DNA of 33,492 bases. Origin: Amycolatopsis tucumanensis (GTDB taxonomy: Bacteria; Actinomycetota; Actinomycetes; Mycobacteriales; Pseudonocardiaceae). Position numbers and translations under genes: made by a program. The notes below the pieces were generated by a model, which worked only from the letters and a program-made list of their open reading frames with translations, had not been told where the DNA came from and did not search any database. Positions 7,402 to 13,809 of the stretch are shown piece after piece. Within the stretch, counting starts at the first letter, position 1. Each line of letters starts with the position of its first letter. Location of the stretch: assembly GCF_021654135.1 (NCBI RefSeq), contig NZ_JAKGSD010000074.1, positions 1-33,492 of the forward strand, read 5' to 3'.

Positions 7402-7608
7402 TCAGCCGATGAGCTCGTAGCCGGCCTCGGTCACCGCGGCGGCGACCTTTTCCGCGGGGACGGGCTCCGCGCTGGTGATGGTGACCTTGCCCGAGGCCAG
7501 ATCGACGTCCACGCTCTGCACCCCGTCGATCTCGCTGACCTCCTCGGTCACCGAGCTAACGCAGTGGCTGCAGGTCATGCCCTTGACGGTGTAGGTGGCT
7601 TCGGCCAT
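7402..7608 (-). CDS. copZ: Copper chaperone CopZ-like HMA protein
   Basis: A 68-residue heavy-metal-associated domain with the canonical GMTCSHC motif (Cys at about residues 13 and 16) and the beta-alpha-beta-beta-alpha-beta pattern ending in AAAVTEAGYELIG. It should bind Cu(I) in the cytoplasm and pass it to a P1B ATPase. ATG 7608 follows GAGGAGGAGAG; the frame is open further upstream through the promoter, which is rejected because the operator lies there. Regulation is clear: a near-perfect CsoR-type palindrome sits 44-58 bases upstream, overlapping a likely -10 (TATAAC on the minus strand). The only ATPase in the window is 23 kb away. Confidence 0.9.
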   Translation of the reverse strand: MAEATYTVKGMTCSHCVSSVTEEVSEIDGVQSVDVDLASGKVTITSAEPVPAEKVAAAVTEAGYELIG

Positions 7609-7651
7609 CGAACTCTCCTCCTCGTTGATGACGATGCGACTGCTTCCGTTA

Positions 7652-7666
7652 TACCCCTCAGGGGTA
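7652..7666 (-). promoter_or_regulatory. CsoR-type operator of copZ
   Basis: TACCCCT-C-AGGGGTA is a 15-base palindrome with 7-base perfect arms, the typical form of copper-responsive CsoR operators. On the minus strand it runs into TATAAC, a plausible -10 for copZ, so repressor binding would block transcription. BlaI-type box D starts 18 bases further right and faces the divergent gene. Confidence 0.75.
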
Positions 7667-7683
7667 GGGTGTACCACACTGGG

Positions 7684-7702
7684 CTACTATCAAATTTAGT
7701 AG
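7684..7702. promoter_or_regulatory. BlaI-type box D
   Basis: CTACTA-TCAAATT-TAGTAG with perfect six-base arms and a 7-base spacer, 16 bases before the ATG of the small membrane protein at 7719. It shares a short divergent promoter region with the CsoR-type operator of copZ. Confidence 0.7.
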
Positions 7703-7718
7703 ACGTTGTGGAGGACCG

Positions 7719-7925
7719 ATGGCGAGCTTGCCGCGACCGCACCCGACACGAAGGACCGGCTACGCGCTCATCGTCCTGGGTGCCGCCGTCGCACTGGCGA
7801 ACTGGCTCGTCGAGCAGACCGGCCTCCGGCACTTCCCGGACGGACATTCGCCGCTGTACGTCCTGGTCGGCCTGATCGTGGCGGGAATCGGCCTTCGCGT
7901 CATCTCGCTCACCGGCGAGGAATGA
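7719..7925 (+). CDS. Small two-helix membrane protein, function unknown
   Basis: A 68-residue protein: a basic N terminus, a first hydrophobic helix (GYALIVLGAAVALANWLVEQ), a short loop with Gly, His and Pro (GLRHFPDGHSP) and a second helix (LYVLVGLIVAGIGLRVISL), ending GEE. The start at ATG 7719 follows GGAGG at good spacing. Not a family I can name. It is divergent from copZ, directly under BlaI-type box D, and ends 6 bases from the convergent M56 protease gene, so it belongs to the same presumed regulon. Confidence 0.7.
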   Translation: MASLPRPHPTRRTGYALIVLGAAVALANWLVEQTGLRHFPDGHSPLYVLVGLIVAGIGLRVISLTGEE

Positions 7926-7931
7926 CGGGTC

Positions 7932-8891
7932 TCAGCCCACGCCGAGCGGGCAGGCGACCAGAGCGACCGACAAGGTCAGCACCGCGCCAGTCAGGAACGG
8001 AAACGCAGCGGCAGTGATCCCTGCCGCCCCGCAGCTCATGAACCGCCGCAGCCCGCTGGACGGGAGGCTGCCTCCCTCGTCCAGACGCGCCAGCCGCACG
8101 GCCACTGCGTCACGCGCCATGGCCAGCGCACCGGTGGGGGCGCCGCAACCGGAGACACCGAGCAGCGCCTCACGCACGGCCCGCGGCCCGCACTCCCGGA
8201 TGGCGACGACGTCGGCGGCGACCTCGACCAGTTGGCGGAGAGAATCGGGAGCCTGCCGGAACAGGGGCACGAACGGCAACGCGGCACGCAGCGCGTCCGC
8301 CAGGGCGATCAACTGGTGGTGCCGCCCGCTCAGGTGAGCCTGCTCGTGCAGCAGCACAGCAGCCACGGCATCGTCGCCCAGATGCCGGCGCAGCCCGTCC
8401 GTGGCGACGATCACGGCCCGTCGGCCGCTCATGCTGAAGGCCAAGGGAGTGTCGTGCGCCAGCCACAGCGTGGTCGGAGCCGTGCCGTCCGCCCGGCCCG
8501 CCAGCCGGAGTGCGGCCAGGTGCTCCCGGCGGGACCGAGCCCGCCGTCGGATGCCCCGGGCGCCGACGATGACCAGCCGGCAGGCGAGGGCCGCCAGCAC
8601 GATCGAACCCAGCGCACCACCGAGCTCCTCGGCGGCCGGCGGCGATCCGTGCTGCAGGGCGTTCCAGCAGCTGTTCACGGCCGCGAGCAGCGGTCCGAAC
8701 GAACCGTGGGTCGGCATCAGGAGGAGGACGACCCCCGCGGTGGCCGCCAGCGCCACCCCGAGCATCGACAACAGCCAGCACACGATCAGCAAGACCGGAT
8801 CGCGCCTGCTCACGTCCAACGCCGCCAGCCGGCGCGGCAATAGCCAGCCCGCCGCGAGCGCGCCGGCCAGGAGGGACAGGGCGGCGATCAC
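7932..8891 (-). CDS. M56 family membrane metalloprotease (BlaR1/MecR1-like, no sensor domain)
   Basis: A 319-residue integral membrane zinc protease. Hydrophobic segments lie at about residues 1-18, 32-58, 94-110 and near the C terminus, and the zinc motif LLHEQAHLSGRHH is at 181-191 with HEQAH intact. BlaR1/MecR1 proteins cleave the BlaI repressor after sensing; here the penicillin-binding sensor domain is missing, as in Mycobacterium tuberculosis BlaR (Rv1845c), so the signal is not obviously a beta-lactam. Translation starts at GTG 8891, overlapping the blaI stop by four bases, so the two proteins are made together. The expected job is inactivating the BlaI-type repressor under envelope stress (inference from the family pair). 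Confidence 0.85.
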   Translation of the reverse strand: MIAALSLLAGALAAGWLLPRRLAALDVSRRDPVLLIVCWLLSMLGVALAATAGVVLLLMPTHGSFGPLLAAVNSCWNALQHGSPPAAEELGGALGSIVLAALACRLVIVGARGIRRRARSRREHLAALRLAGRADGTAPTTLWLAHDTPLAFSMSGRRAVIVATDGLRRHLGDDAVAAVLLHEQAHLSGRHHQLIALADALRAALPFVPLFRQAPDSLRQLVEVAADVVAIRECGPRAVREALLGVSGCGAPTGALAMARDAVAVRLARLDEGGSLPSSGLRRFMSCGAAGITAAAFPFLTGAVLTLSVALVACPLGVG

Positions 8892-9250
8892 CGCCGGGGC
8901 GCCTTCCGGCGCAGGCCCTTGCGCAACACGTCGACTTCCTCAGCCGACACCGACTGCGCGAAGCGCAACAGCACTGCCTCCGGGTCTCCCGAGGAATCCA
9001 GGATGCCGCGCAACGCGCGAGCCGCCGCTTCCTCGCGACTGAGGGCCGGCTCGTAGAGATAGGCCTTGCCGTCCAGCTCACGCTCGACCCAGCCCTTGCG
9101 GTGCAGGTTGTCGAGCACGGTCATGACCGTCGTGTAGGCGAGCTGCCGGGGAGTGTCCAGCTGCTCCAGCACCTGCCGGACCTTGATCGGCTCCGCGGTT
9201 CGCCACAACACGTCCATGACCGCGGATTCGAGGTCACCCAGACCGAACAT
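8888..9250 (-). CDS. blaI: BlaI/MecI/CopY-family transcriptional repressor
   Basis: A 120-residue winged-helix repressor: LGDLESAVMDVLWRTAEPIK, then VRQVLEQL, AYTTVMTVLDNLHRKGWVER (recognition helix and wing) and GKAYLYEPALSREEAAARAL, followed by the helical dimerisation tail. It has none of the Cys motifs of copper-sensing CopY, so it should be controlled by cleavage through the co-translated M56 protease. I prefer ATG 9250 to GTG 9256 because GGAGG lies five bases before the ATG and merges with the GTG. BlaI-type box E lies in its own promoter, implying autorepression, and the same dyad recurs five more times within about 10 kb. Confidence 0.88.
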   Translation of the reverse strand: MFGLGDLESAVMDVLWRTAEPIKVRQVLEQLDTPRQLAYTTVMTVLDNLHRKGWVERELDGKAYLYEPALSREEAAARALRGILDSSGDPEAVLLRFAQSVSAEEVDVLRKGLRRKAPRR

Positions 9251-9352
9251 CCCCACCTCCTCGACGCCGCCATGCCCGACAGCAGCTCACCACAGGATAT
9301 CGGTTCACACGCCCCGCCGGTTACCAGGACCAACGACGGCGGTTGCGATTTC

Positions 9353-9371
9353 CTACTACTTTGCCTAGTAT
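9353..9371. promoter_or_regulatory. BlaI-type box E (autoregulatory)
   Basis: CTACTA-CTTTGCC-TAGTAT, five of six arm positions paired, with the 7-base spacer. It lies about 105 bases upstream of the blaI start in the only non-coding DNA before the operon. GATACT on the minus strand overlaps the box and could be the -10. Confidence 0.65.
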
Positions 9372-9438
9372 CAACCGCGGTGATCGCGTTCTCGAAGCGC
9401 GTACCGCGTGCCCCGGTCCCCCTCCCGCGGGCACGCCG

Positions 9439-9473
9439 TGGATGCGGGGCGGTTCATTCCCGCCCCGCATCCA
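9439..9473 (-). terminator. Hairpin terminator of the MFS gene
   Basis: TGGATGCGGGGCG (9439-9451) pairs perfectly with CGCCCCGCATCCA (9461-9473) around a 9-base loop. The right arm ends 12 bases past the MFS transporter stop at 9485 on the minus strand, where a terminator belongs. It is strongly GC-rich with no clear U-tract, as is common in actinomycetes. Confidence 0.7.
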
Positions 9474-9484
9474 TTTCTCCCTGG

Positions 9485-10726
9485 TCAGACCTTCACCGGC
9501 TCCGCCGCGAGCCGCCGGTCACGGTCCAGCAGCCGGAGGCCGAGAGCACAGGCCGCTCCCAGCAGCGCCAGGGCCAGCCAGGGCAGTTCCGGCCATCCGG
9601 CCGTCCGCGCGAGGTCGAACACCGTGCCTGTGAACAGGTTCCCCAGCAGGATCCCGAACCCGACGATCGTGTTGTAGAAACCGTAGTGGGTCGCGACGAG
9701 GCGCTCACCGGACAGCCTCACCACGGTGTCCATCTCGAACGGGAAGACGGCCACGGTGCCCAGCGCGACCAGTGCCGCGGCGATCACGAGGGCGACCGCG
9801 CCGGCGACAGAACCGGCACGAGCGGCGGCGAGCGGCGCCACGAACCCGAGCGCCATCAGTGACAGCCCGATGACCAGGCAGGTCCCCGGCGACCATCGCG
9901 CCTTGAACCAGCCGGTGATCTTCAACTGCCCCACGAGGGCCAGGACTCCGGACACCGCGAACAACCCGGCGACGAGCGCGTCACTCGCCGTGGCCGAGCC
10001 CGCGACCCTCCTGGCTTCCATCGGCAGCGCGAGGTACGTCTGAAAGGACAGCACATATGACCCGATCATGACCAGCGAGAACAACACGAACGTCCGGTTC
10101 GCGGCGACACTCCGCCACTCACTGAGTACGGAGCGTCGCTCGCCGCTCTCAGCCTGTGCCTGGGCGGGTAGCGCGCGGAGTTGAACGACTGTCAGCAGGG
10201 CGAACACACCCGCGGCCACCAGGCAGGTCAGCCGGAAGTCGACCGTGGTCAGCGCCAGGCCCACGAGCGGACCGGCCAGAATCCCGCCTTGGTAGAAGAC
10301 GTTGAAGACGGCGAAGGCCTCCAGACGCCGGGGCCCCGCGTCCGCGGCGAGGTAGGCCCGGACCGCCGGGTTGAACAGGGCACCGGCGAAGCCGGTGGCC
10401 GCGGAGGCGACGATCAGGCTGGGCAGCGAGTTGACCGCCGCGAGCAAGGCGAACCCGCCCGTGCGAAGCAGGCACCCGGCGACGATCAGCGGTTTGTACC
10501 CGAATCGATCGGCCAGCGTGCCGCCGACCAGGAACATGCCCTGCTGCGAGAAGTTGCGGACGCCGAGCACCAGACCCACCGCCCAGCCGGCCAGCCCGAG
10601 CGGACCGGACAGGTAGCTGGCGAGGTACGGCATCAGCATGTAGAAGCCCAGGTTGATGGTGAACTGGTTGACCATCAACAGTTGACTCGGCCGCCCGAAG
10701 GAGCGGAACTGCTGCGCCAGTTGCAT
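9485..10726 (-). CDS. Major facilitator superfamily transporter
   Basis: A 413-residue transporter with about twelve hydrophobic helices. The MFS signature loop between helices 2 and 3 is recognisable as GGTLADRFGYKPLI. The C-terminal half contains GTVAVFPFEMDTVVRLSGER and HYGFYNTIVGFGILLGN, and the whole resembles drug or metabolite exporters of the MdtH/YajR type. Its ATG at 10726 shares one base with the TGA of the PLP enzyme gene (TGATG), so the two are translationally coupled; an apparent longer frame is antisense shadow. The coupling suggests that it exports or imports the product or substrate of that enzyme. A strong hairpin follows its stop. The substrate is unknown. Confidence 0.85.
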   Translation of the reverse strand: MQLAQQFRSFGRPSQLLMVNQFTINLGFYMLMPYLASYLSGPLGLAGWAVGLVLGVRNFSQQGMFLVGGTLADRFGYKPLIVAGCLLRTGGFALLAAVNSLPSLIVASAATGFAGALFNPAVRAYLAADAGPRRLEAFAVFNVFYQGGILAGPLVGLALTTVDFRLTCLVAAGVFALLTVVQLRALPAQAQAESGERRSVLSEWRSVAANRTFVLFSLVMIGSYVLSFQTYLALPMEARRVAGSATASDALVAGLFAVSGVLALVGQLKITGWFKARWSPGTCLVIGLSLMALGFVAPLAAARAGSVAGAVALVIAAALVALGTVAVFPFEMDTVVRLSGERLVATHYGFYNTIVGFGILLGNLFTGTVFDLARTAGWPELPWLALALLGAACALGLRLLDRDRRLAAEPVKV

Positions 10727-11853
10727 CACTGAGAAGCTCCCGCGGCCTTCCCCGCCGTCGCTACGGCCGGGTCGATCACGGTCCGGCAGCGCGTCCACCG
10801 GTGAACCACGCGCTCGTCCGGGGTGGCGATCGTGTCCGGTTCCATCGCGGGCGGAGCGTCCAGCAAGCGGTGGCGGGCGCAGTAGTCGTCGTTGTACACA
10901 GTGTCGAAGTACCGTTGCGGCCCGTCCGGGAAGACAGCGGCCACGCGCACGTCGGGATCGTGGGTGCGGGCCACCCAGCTGGCCACGAGCGCGACGGCGC
11001 CGACGCTCCAGCCCCCACTGGCGTGATGCGTGGCGGCGAGTTGCCGGCAGGTCCATACCGCTTCGTGTGGTGCCACCCAGTGCACTTCGTCGAAGGCGTC
11101 GTAGTCGACGTTGCGGGGGTGAATGCTCGAGCCGAGGCCCCGCATGAGCCGCGAGGCGGCGGGCTGTCCGAAGATCGTCGAGCCGACGGTGTCGACGCCG
11201 ATCAGCCGGACGTGGGGGAAGTGTCGCTGCAGGGCGCGGTAGGTCCCGGCGGAGTGCCCACCGGTGCCGACAGAGCACACGAGGATGTCGACGCGCCCGA
11301 GCTGCGCCGCGAGTTCGTCGGCCAGGCTCGTGTAGGCGGCGACGTTGTCCGGGTTGCTGTACTGGTCCGGGCACCAGGCGCCGCGCTGTTCCGCGAGCAG
11401 CTGCTCGACGCGTTGGCGGCGGGCCTGCTGCCACCCGCCTGCTGGGTGGGGCTCGGTCACCAGGTCGATCCGGGCACCGTAGGCGGCCAGCATGCGCTGG
11501 ACGATCGGCTCCATCCCGGGGTCGGTCACCAGGGTGACCGGATGGTCATACACGATCCCAGCCAGGGCGAGGCCGAGCCCGAGGGTGCCGCTGGTCGACT
11601 CGACGATCGGTGCACCGTCGGCGAGCTCGCCGCGCTCCCGGGCCTTGCTCACCATGTGCAGGGCGGGCCGGTCCTTCATCCCGCCGGGATTGAAGCCTTC
11701 GAGCTTCGCCCAGAATCCGCGGCCAGAGCCGGCGACAGGGTCTTCGATCCACAGCACGGGGGTGTTCCCGACGGCCCGGGCCACCGAGTGGCAGTACGCG
11801 CCCGAGGCCTGGAGGCGCGCGGACGGCATTCGTTGCTTGGGCAGAACGTTCAT
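10726..11853 (-). CDS. Cysteine-synthase-fold PLP-dependent enzyme
   Basis: A 375-residue fold-type II PLP enzyme related to cysteine synthase, cystathionine beta-synthase and SbnA-like enzymes. The N-terminal part reads VARAVGNTPVLWIED and the PLP lysine lies in KLEGFNPGGMKDRPALHM. The phosphate-binding segment is CSVGTGGHSAGTYRAL. Two classical motifs deviate: NPGGSVKDR of O-acetylserine sulfhydrylase is NPGGMKDR here, one residue shorter, and the substrate-loop S/T-SGNTG is STSGTLG. This suggests that the substrate is not ordinary O-acetylserine plus sulfide. The C terminus extends about 60 residues beyond the core. ATG 11853 follows GAAGG. Its tight coupling with an MFS transporter suggests a small amino-acid-derived metabolite that is moved across the membrane. 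Confidence 0.8.
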   Translation of the reverse strand: MNVLPKQRMPSARLQASGAYCHSVARAVGNTPVLWIEDPVAGSGRGFWAKLEGFNPGGMKDRPALHMVSKARERGELADGAPIVESTSGTLGLGLALAGIVYDHPVTLVTDPGMEPIVQRMLAAYGARIDLVTEPHPAGGWQQARRQRVEQLLAEQRGAWCPDQYSNPDNVAAYTSLADELAAQLGRVDILVCSVGTGGHSAGTYRALQRHFPHVRLIGVDTVGSTIFGQPAASRLMRGLGSSIHPRNVDYDAFDEVHWVAPHEAVWTCRQLAATHHASGGWSVGAVALVASWVARTHDPDVRVAAVFPDGPQRYFDTVYNDDYCARHRLLDAPPAMEPDTIATPDERVVHRWTRCRTVIDPAVATAGKAAGASQ

Positions 11854-11897
11854 CAAACCTTCGATCTCGTGCGAGGCGGGTGTGAGCAGGCTGCGCC

Positions 11898-11916
11898 CCG
11901 GACAAGGGCTGTCCGG
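11898..11916 (-). terminator. Short hairpin after the His-rich gene
   Basis: CCGGACA (11898-11904), loop AGGGC, TGTCCGG (11910-11916): a perfect 7-base stem about 18 bases beyond the stop of the minus-strand His-rich gene at 11934 and upstream of the PLP enzyme gene. A plausible terminator or attenuator. Confidence 0.45.
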
Positions 11917-11933
11917 CGGCTGAACAGCACTGC

Positions 11934-12314
11934 TCAGGTACGCGAAACGCTGAGATCGAGAAGGCGTTGACGTCCGGATCGGCCTGGCGGCGCCGGCTGC
12001 CTCGCGGCAGTGGCGGACGCATGGCGAGGCAGGTTCGCGGGCTCCGCGAACATGACCGCCGAATCGGCTTGCGCGCCGGGATCCTCTCGGACCTGAGGTC
12101 CGGCCGGTGCAGCTGTCGGATGGGCCGAGTGCTCGTGCTGGTCGCCACCGGGGTGTTCGTGCCCTTCGGTGACGTCACTTCGCTCGGCCACGAAGCCATG
12201 GTCGTCGGTGACGAGGCCGGACCCGGCCTCCGGATGTGCGCCCGCGACGACCAGCAACCCCAACAGAATCAGGAGAATCGCTGGCCGACGCCAAGTAGCC
12301 GTGCCGGTACGCAC
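11934..12314 (-). CDS. Small secreted or anchored His-rich protein
   Basis: About 126 residues if it starts at GTG 12314 (VRTGTATWRRPAILLILLGL). One hydrophobic segment (PAILLILLGLLVVAGAHP) serves as a signal or anchor and is followed by an acidic His-rich stretch (DDHGF, EGHEHPGGDQHEHSAHP), then a Pro/Ala/Gln-rich tail ending LLDLSVSRT. The His clusters suggest divalent metal or copper binding outside the membrane. No ribosome binding site is visible; TGTTAG about 10 bases upstream could be the -10 of a leaderless transcript. A longer frame from ATG 12422 would place nearly 40 polar residues before the signal segment and is less likely. It lies between copper-type genes. Confidence 0.5.
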   Translation of the reverse strand: MRTGTATWRRPAILLILLGLLVVAGAHPEAGSGLVTDDHGFVAERSDVTEGHEHPGGDQHEHSAHPTAAPAGPQVREDPGAQADSAVMFAEPANLPRHASATAARQPAPPGRSGRQRLLDLSVSRT

Positions 12315-12497
12315 AGTCGCGACGCTAACAGATCCTGGCGAGCGCCTGCCACTGTCCACAGTGCCCGTCGCCCGATCGTGTAGCCTGCCGTCATGACATA
12401 TCCCACATGCGGCAGAACGCATTCTCTGCGCCTTATGTGTCCACTAAGGACTCAGTAGCGCGACAACGCCTCAGGTGTGGGTCACATGGACAAGACG

Positions 12498-12538
12498 ACA
12501 ACCGGATGGGAAGCCTGTACGGCCTCCCATCCGGTTGT
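12498..12538 (-). terminator. Strong hairpin terminator after the DUF305 gene
   Basis: ACAACCGGATGGGA (12498-12511) pairs perfectly with TCCCATCCGGTTGT (12525-12538), with three more pairs inside the loop region. It begins 9 bases beyond the DUF305 stop on the minus strand. A short AT-containing tail follows. This is one of the clearest terminators in the window. Confidence 0.8.
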
Positions 12539-12547
12539 TCAGGGCGA

Positions 12548-13198
12548 TCAGAGGGTGGTCAGCAGTTGCTGCATCTCGTTGATCTCGGCGGTCTGGTCGT
12601 CGATGATGCGCTGCGCGAGCGCCTTGGCGTCAGCGTTCGATCCGTTCGCCACCTCGGTGCGGGCCATCTCGACCGCACCCTGGTGGTGCTGGACCATCAT
12701 CTCCAGCCACATCTTGTCGAACTCGGCACCGCTGGCCTGCTCCAGCTTCTGCATGTCCGCATCAGTCATCATGCCGGGCATGGACCCGTGGTCCATACCG
12801 GGCATCGACGACGGCATCGACATGCCCGGCATCGACATCGACGGCATGGTGCTCGCGGCAGCACCCCACTGGCTGAGCCAGGACTGCATCTGCTGGATCT
12901 CGGGATCCTGCGCCGCCTCGATCCGGCTCGCCAGGTTCTTCACCTGGTCGTTGGTGCTGCGGGTGGGCACCAGCTTGGCCATGTCGATCGCCTGCTGGTG
13001 GTGCTTGATCATCTCCTGGGCGAAGGTCACATCGGCGTCGTTGTGCGCCGCGGCCTGGGCGGGAGCGGACGAGGGGGCGGCGGCGCTGCTGCTGCCCATG
13101 TCCATCCCCGCGTGGTCGTTTCCGCCGCCACTACAGCCCGCCAGGACCAGACCTGCGGCGACGACGGCAATGCCAGTACCCAAAAATGCCTTGTTCAT
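12548..13198 (-). CDS. DUF305 lipoprotein with Met/His-rich insert
   Basis: A 216-residue exported lipoprotein: basic start, hydrophobic segment and lipobox VLAGCSGG, then a DUF305 (ferritin-like helical) domain in two halves. Each half has a paired-His motif, EMIKHHQQAIDMAK and MMVQHHQGAVEMAR. Between them is a Met-rich stretch at about residues 119-145 (MPSMSMPGMSMPSSMPGMDH and beyond) of the kind that binds Cu(I)/Ag(I) in copper-tolerance proteins. A smaller HAGMDMG motif lies next to the lipid anchor. It probably buffers copper on the outer face of the membrane. ATG 13198 follows AAGGAAG. The upstream neighbour is a DUF6153 gene 66 bases away, a frequent actinobacterial pairing, and a strong terminator follows. 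Confidence 0.88.
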   Translation of the reverse strand: MNKAFLGTGIAVVAAGLVLAGCSGGGNDHAGMDMGSSSAAAPSSAPAQAAAHNDADVTFAQEMIKHHQQAIDMAKLVPTRSTNDQVKNLASRIEAAQDPEIQQMQSWLSQWGAAASTMPSMSMPGMSMPSSMPGMDHGSMPGMMTDADMQKLEQASGAEFDKMWLEMMVQHHQGAVEMARTEVANGSNADAKALAQRIIDDQTAEINEMQQLLTTL

Positions 13199-13264
13199 TG
13201 GTTCTTCCTTCAGTCGCGTTTGTTGTTCACCTGCTGTTGCTGGCGCGAAACCGCCGGCAACCCA

Positions 13265-13660
13265 TCACAGGCGCAACACGCAGACCGAGTTCAGGATGGA
13301 CCGACCGTCACCTCTTCGCGGCGGGTCGGGCCCGGCGGCCACCAGCGAACGCACAACCAGACGCCTACCCGCGGTCAGGCGGATGAACACCATGCCGACG
13401 AGCAGCAGGAAGGCCCAGAAGGCGACCTGCCCGAACACGGCAAGGCATTGGTGCAGCATCGCGGCCATACCGGTGTCCCCGGAATCCGGATGGATCATGG
13501 TGGAGTACGCGACGTCCATAACGGCCGTTTCCGCGACGACCGCATGCGTTCCGCTGTCCGATCCATGCTGAGCCGGCGTGTGGTGCATGATCACCAGCGC
13601 CAGCGCCACCACGGCAAGCAGCAGCCACCGGACGGGCAGGCCGCGCTTCACCGTGGTCAT
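13265..13660 (-). CDS. DUF6153-like small membrane protein
   Basis: A 131-residue membrane protein: an N-terminal hydrophobic segment (VRWLLLAVVALALVIMHHTP), an extracytoplasmic loop with several His and Met, the motif MAAMLHQCLAVFGQVAFW, a second helix (AFLLLVGMVFIRL) and an Arg-rich tail ending CVLRL. The MHHTP ... HQCLAV pattern fits the DUF6153 family as I remember it; its function is unknown, but it is often found beside DUF305 genes. No ribosome binding site precedes ATG 13660, and TAATGT lies six bases upstream as a possible -10, so a leaderless mRNA is likely. It is divergent from the methyltransferase gene, with BlaI-type box F about 100 bases away. Confidence 0.65.
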   Translation of the reverse strand: MTTVKRGLPVRWLLLAVVALALVIMHHTPAQHGSDSGTHAVVAETAVMDVAYSTMIHPDSGDTGMAAMLHQCLAVFGQVAFWAFLLLVGMVFIRLTAGRRLVVRSLVAAGPDPPRRGDGRSILNSVCVLRL

Positions 13661-13758
13661 GCCCCTACATTAGCGACTTTCGCCGGTGGCCACCCCGTGA
13701 CCTGCCACTCGAAACGGGGTCACCTCCGGGTGATACGTAGTACGAGGCTGCATCGATA

Positions 13759-13777
13759 GTACTAGAACAACTAGTAG
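13759..13777. promoter_or_regulatory. BlaI-type box F
   Basis: GTACTA-GAACAAC-TAGTAG: TACTA and TAGTA arms with the 7-base spacer. It lies 32 bases before the ATG of the methyltransferase gene at 13810, in its expected promoter. Extra half-sites (TACGTAGTACG at about 13735) lie just to the left. Confidence 0.65.
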
Positions 13778-13809
13778 GCTCGCCACGACTGTGACGCGGA
13801 GGTAAGGAC

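Noticed and set aside
9343..9371. Plus-strand promoter-like TTGCGA-N17-TAGTAT
   Set aside because: No plus-strand gene follows before the convergent MFS gene; the TAGTAT is explained as the arm of BlaI-type box E.
10801..11970. 389-residue plus-strand frame opposite the PLP enzyme gene
   Set aside because: Antisense shadow of a well-supported gene, with no ribosome site and an unlikely composition.
12442..12457. CACTA...CAGTAG resembling a BlaI-type box
   Set aside because: The spacer is 6 bases rather than 7 and the right arm is altered; not in front of a well-placed gene.
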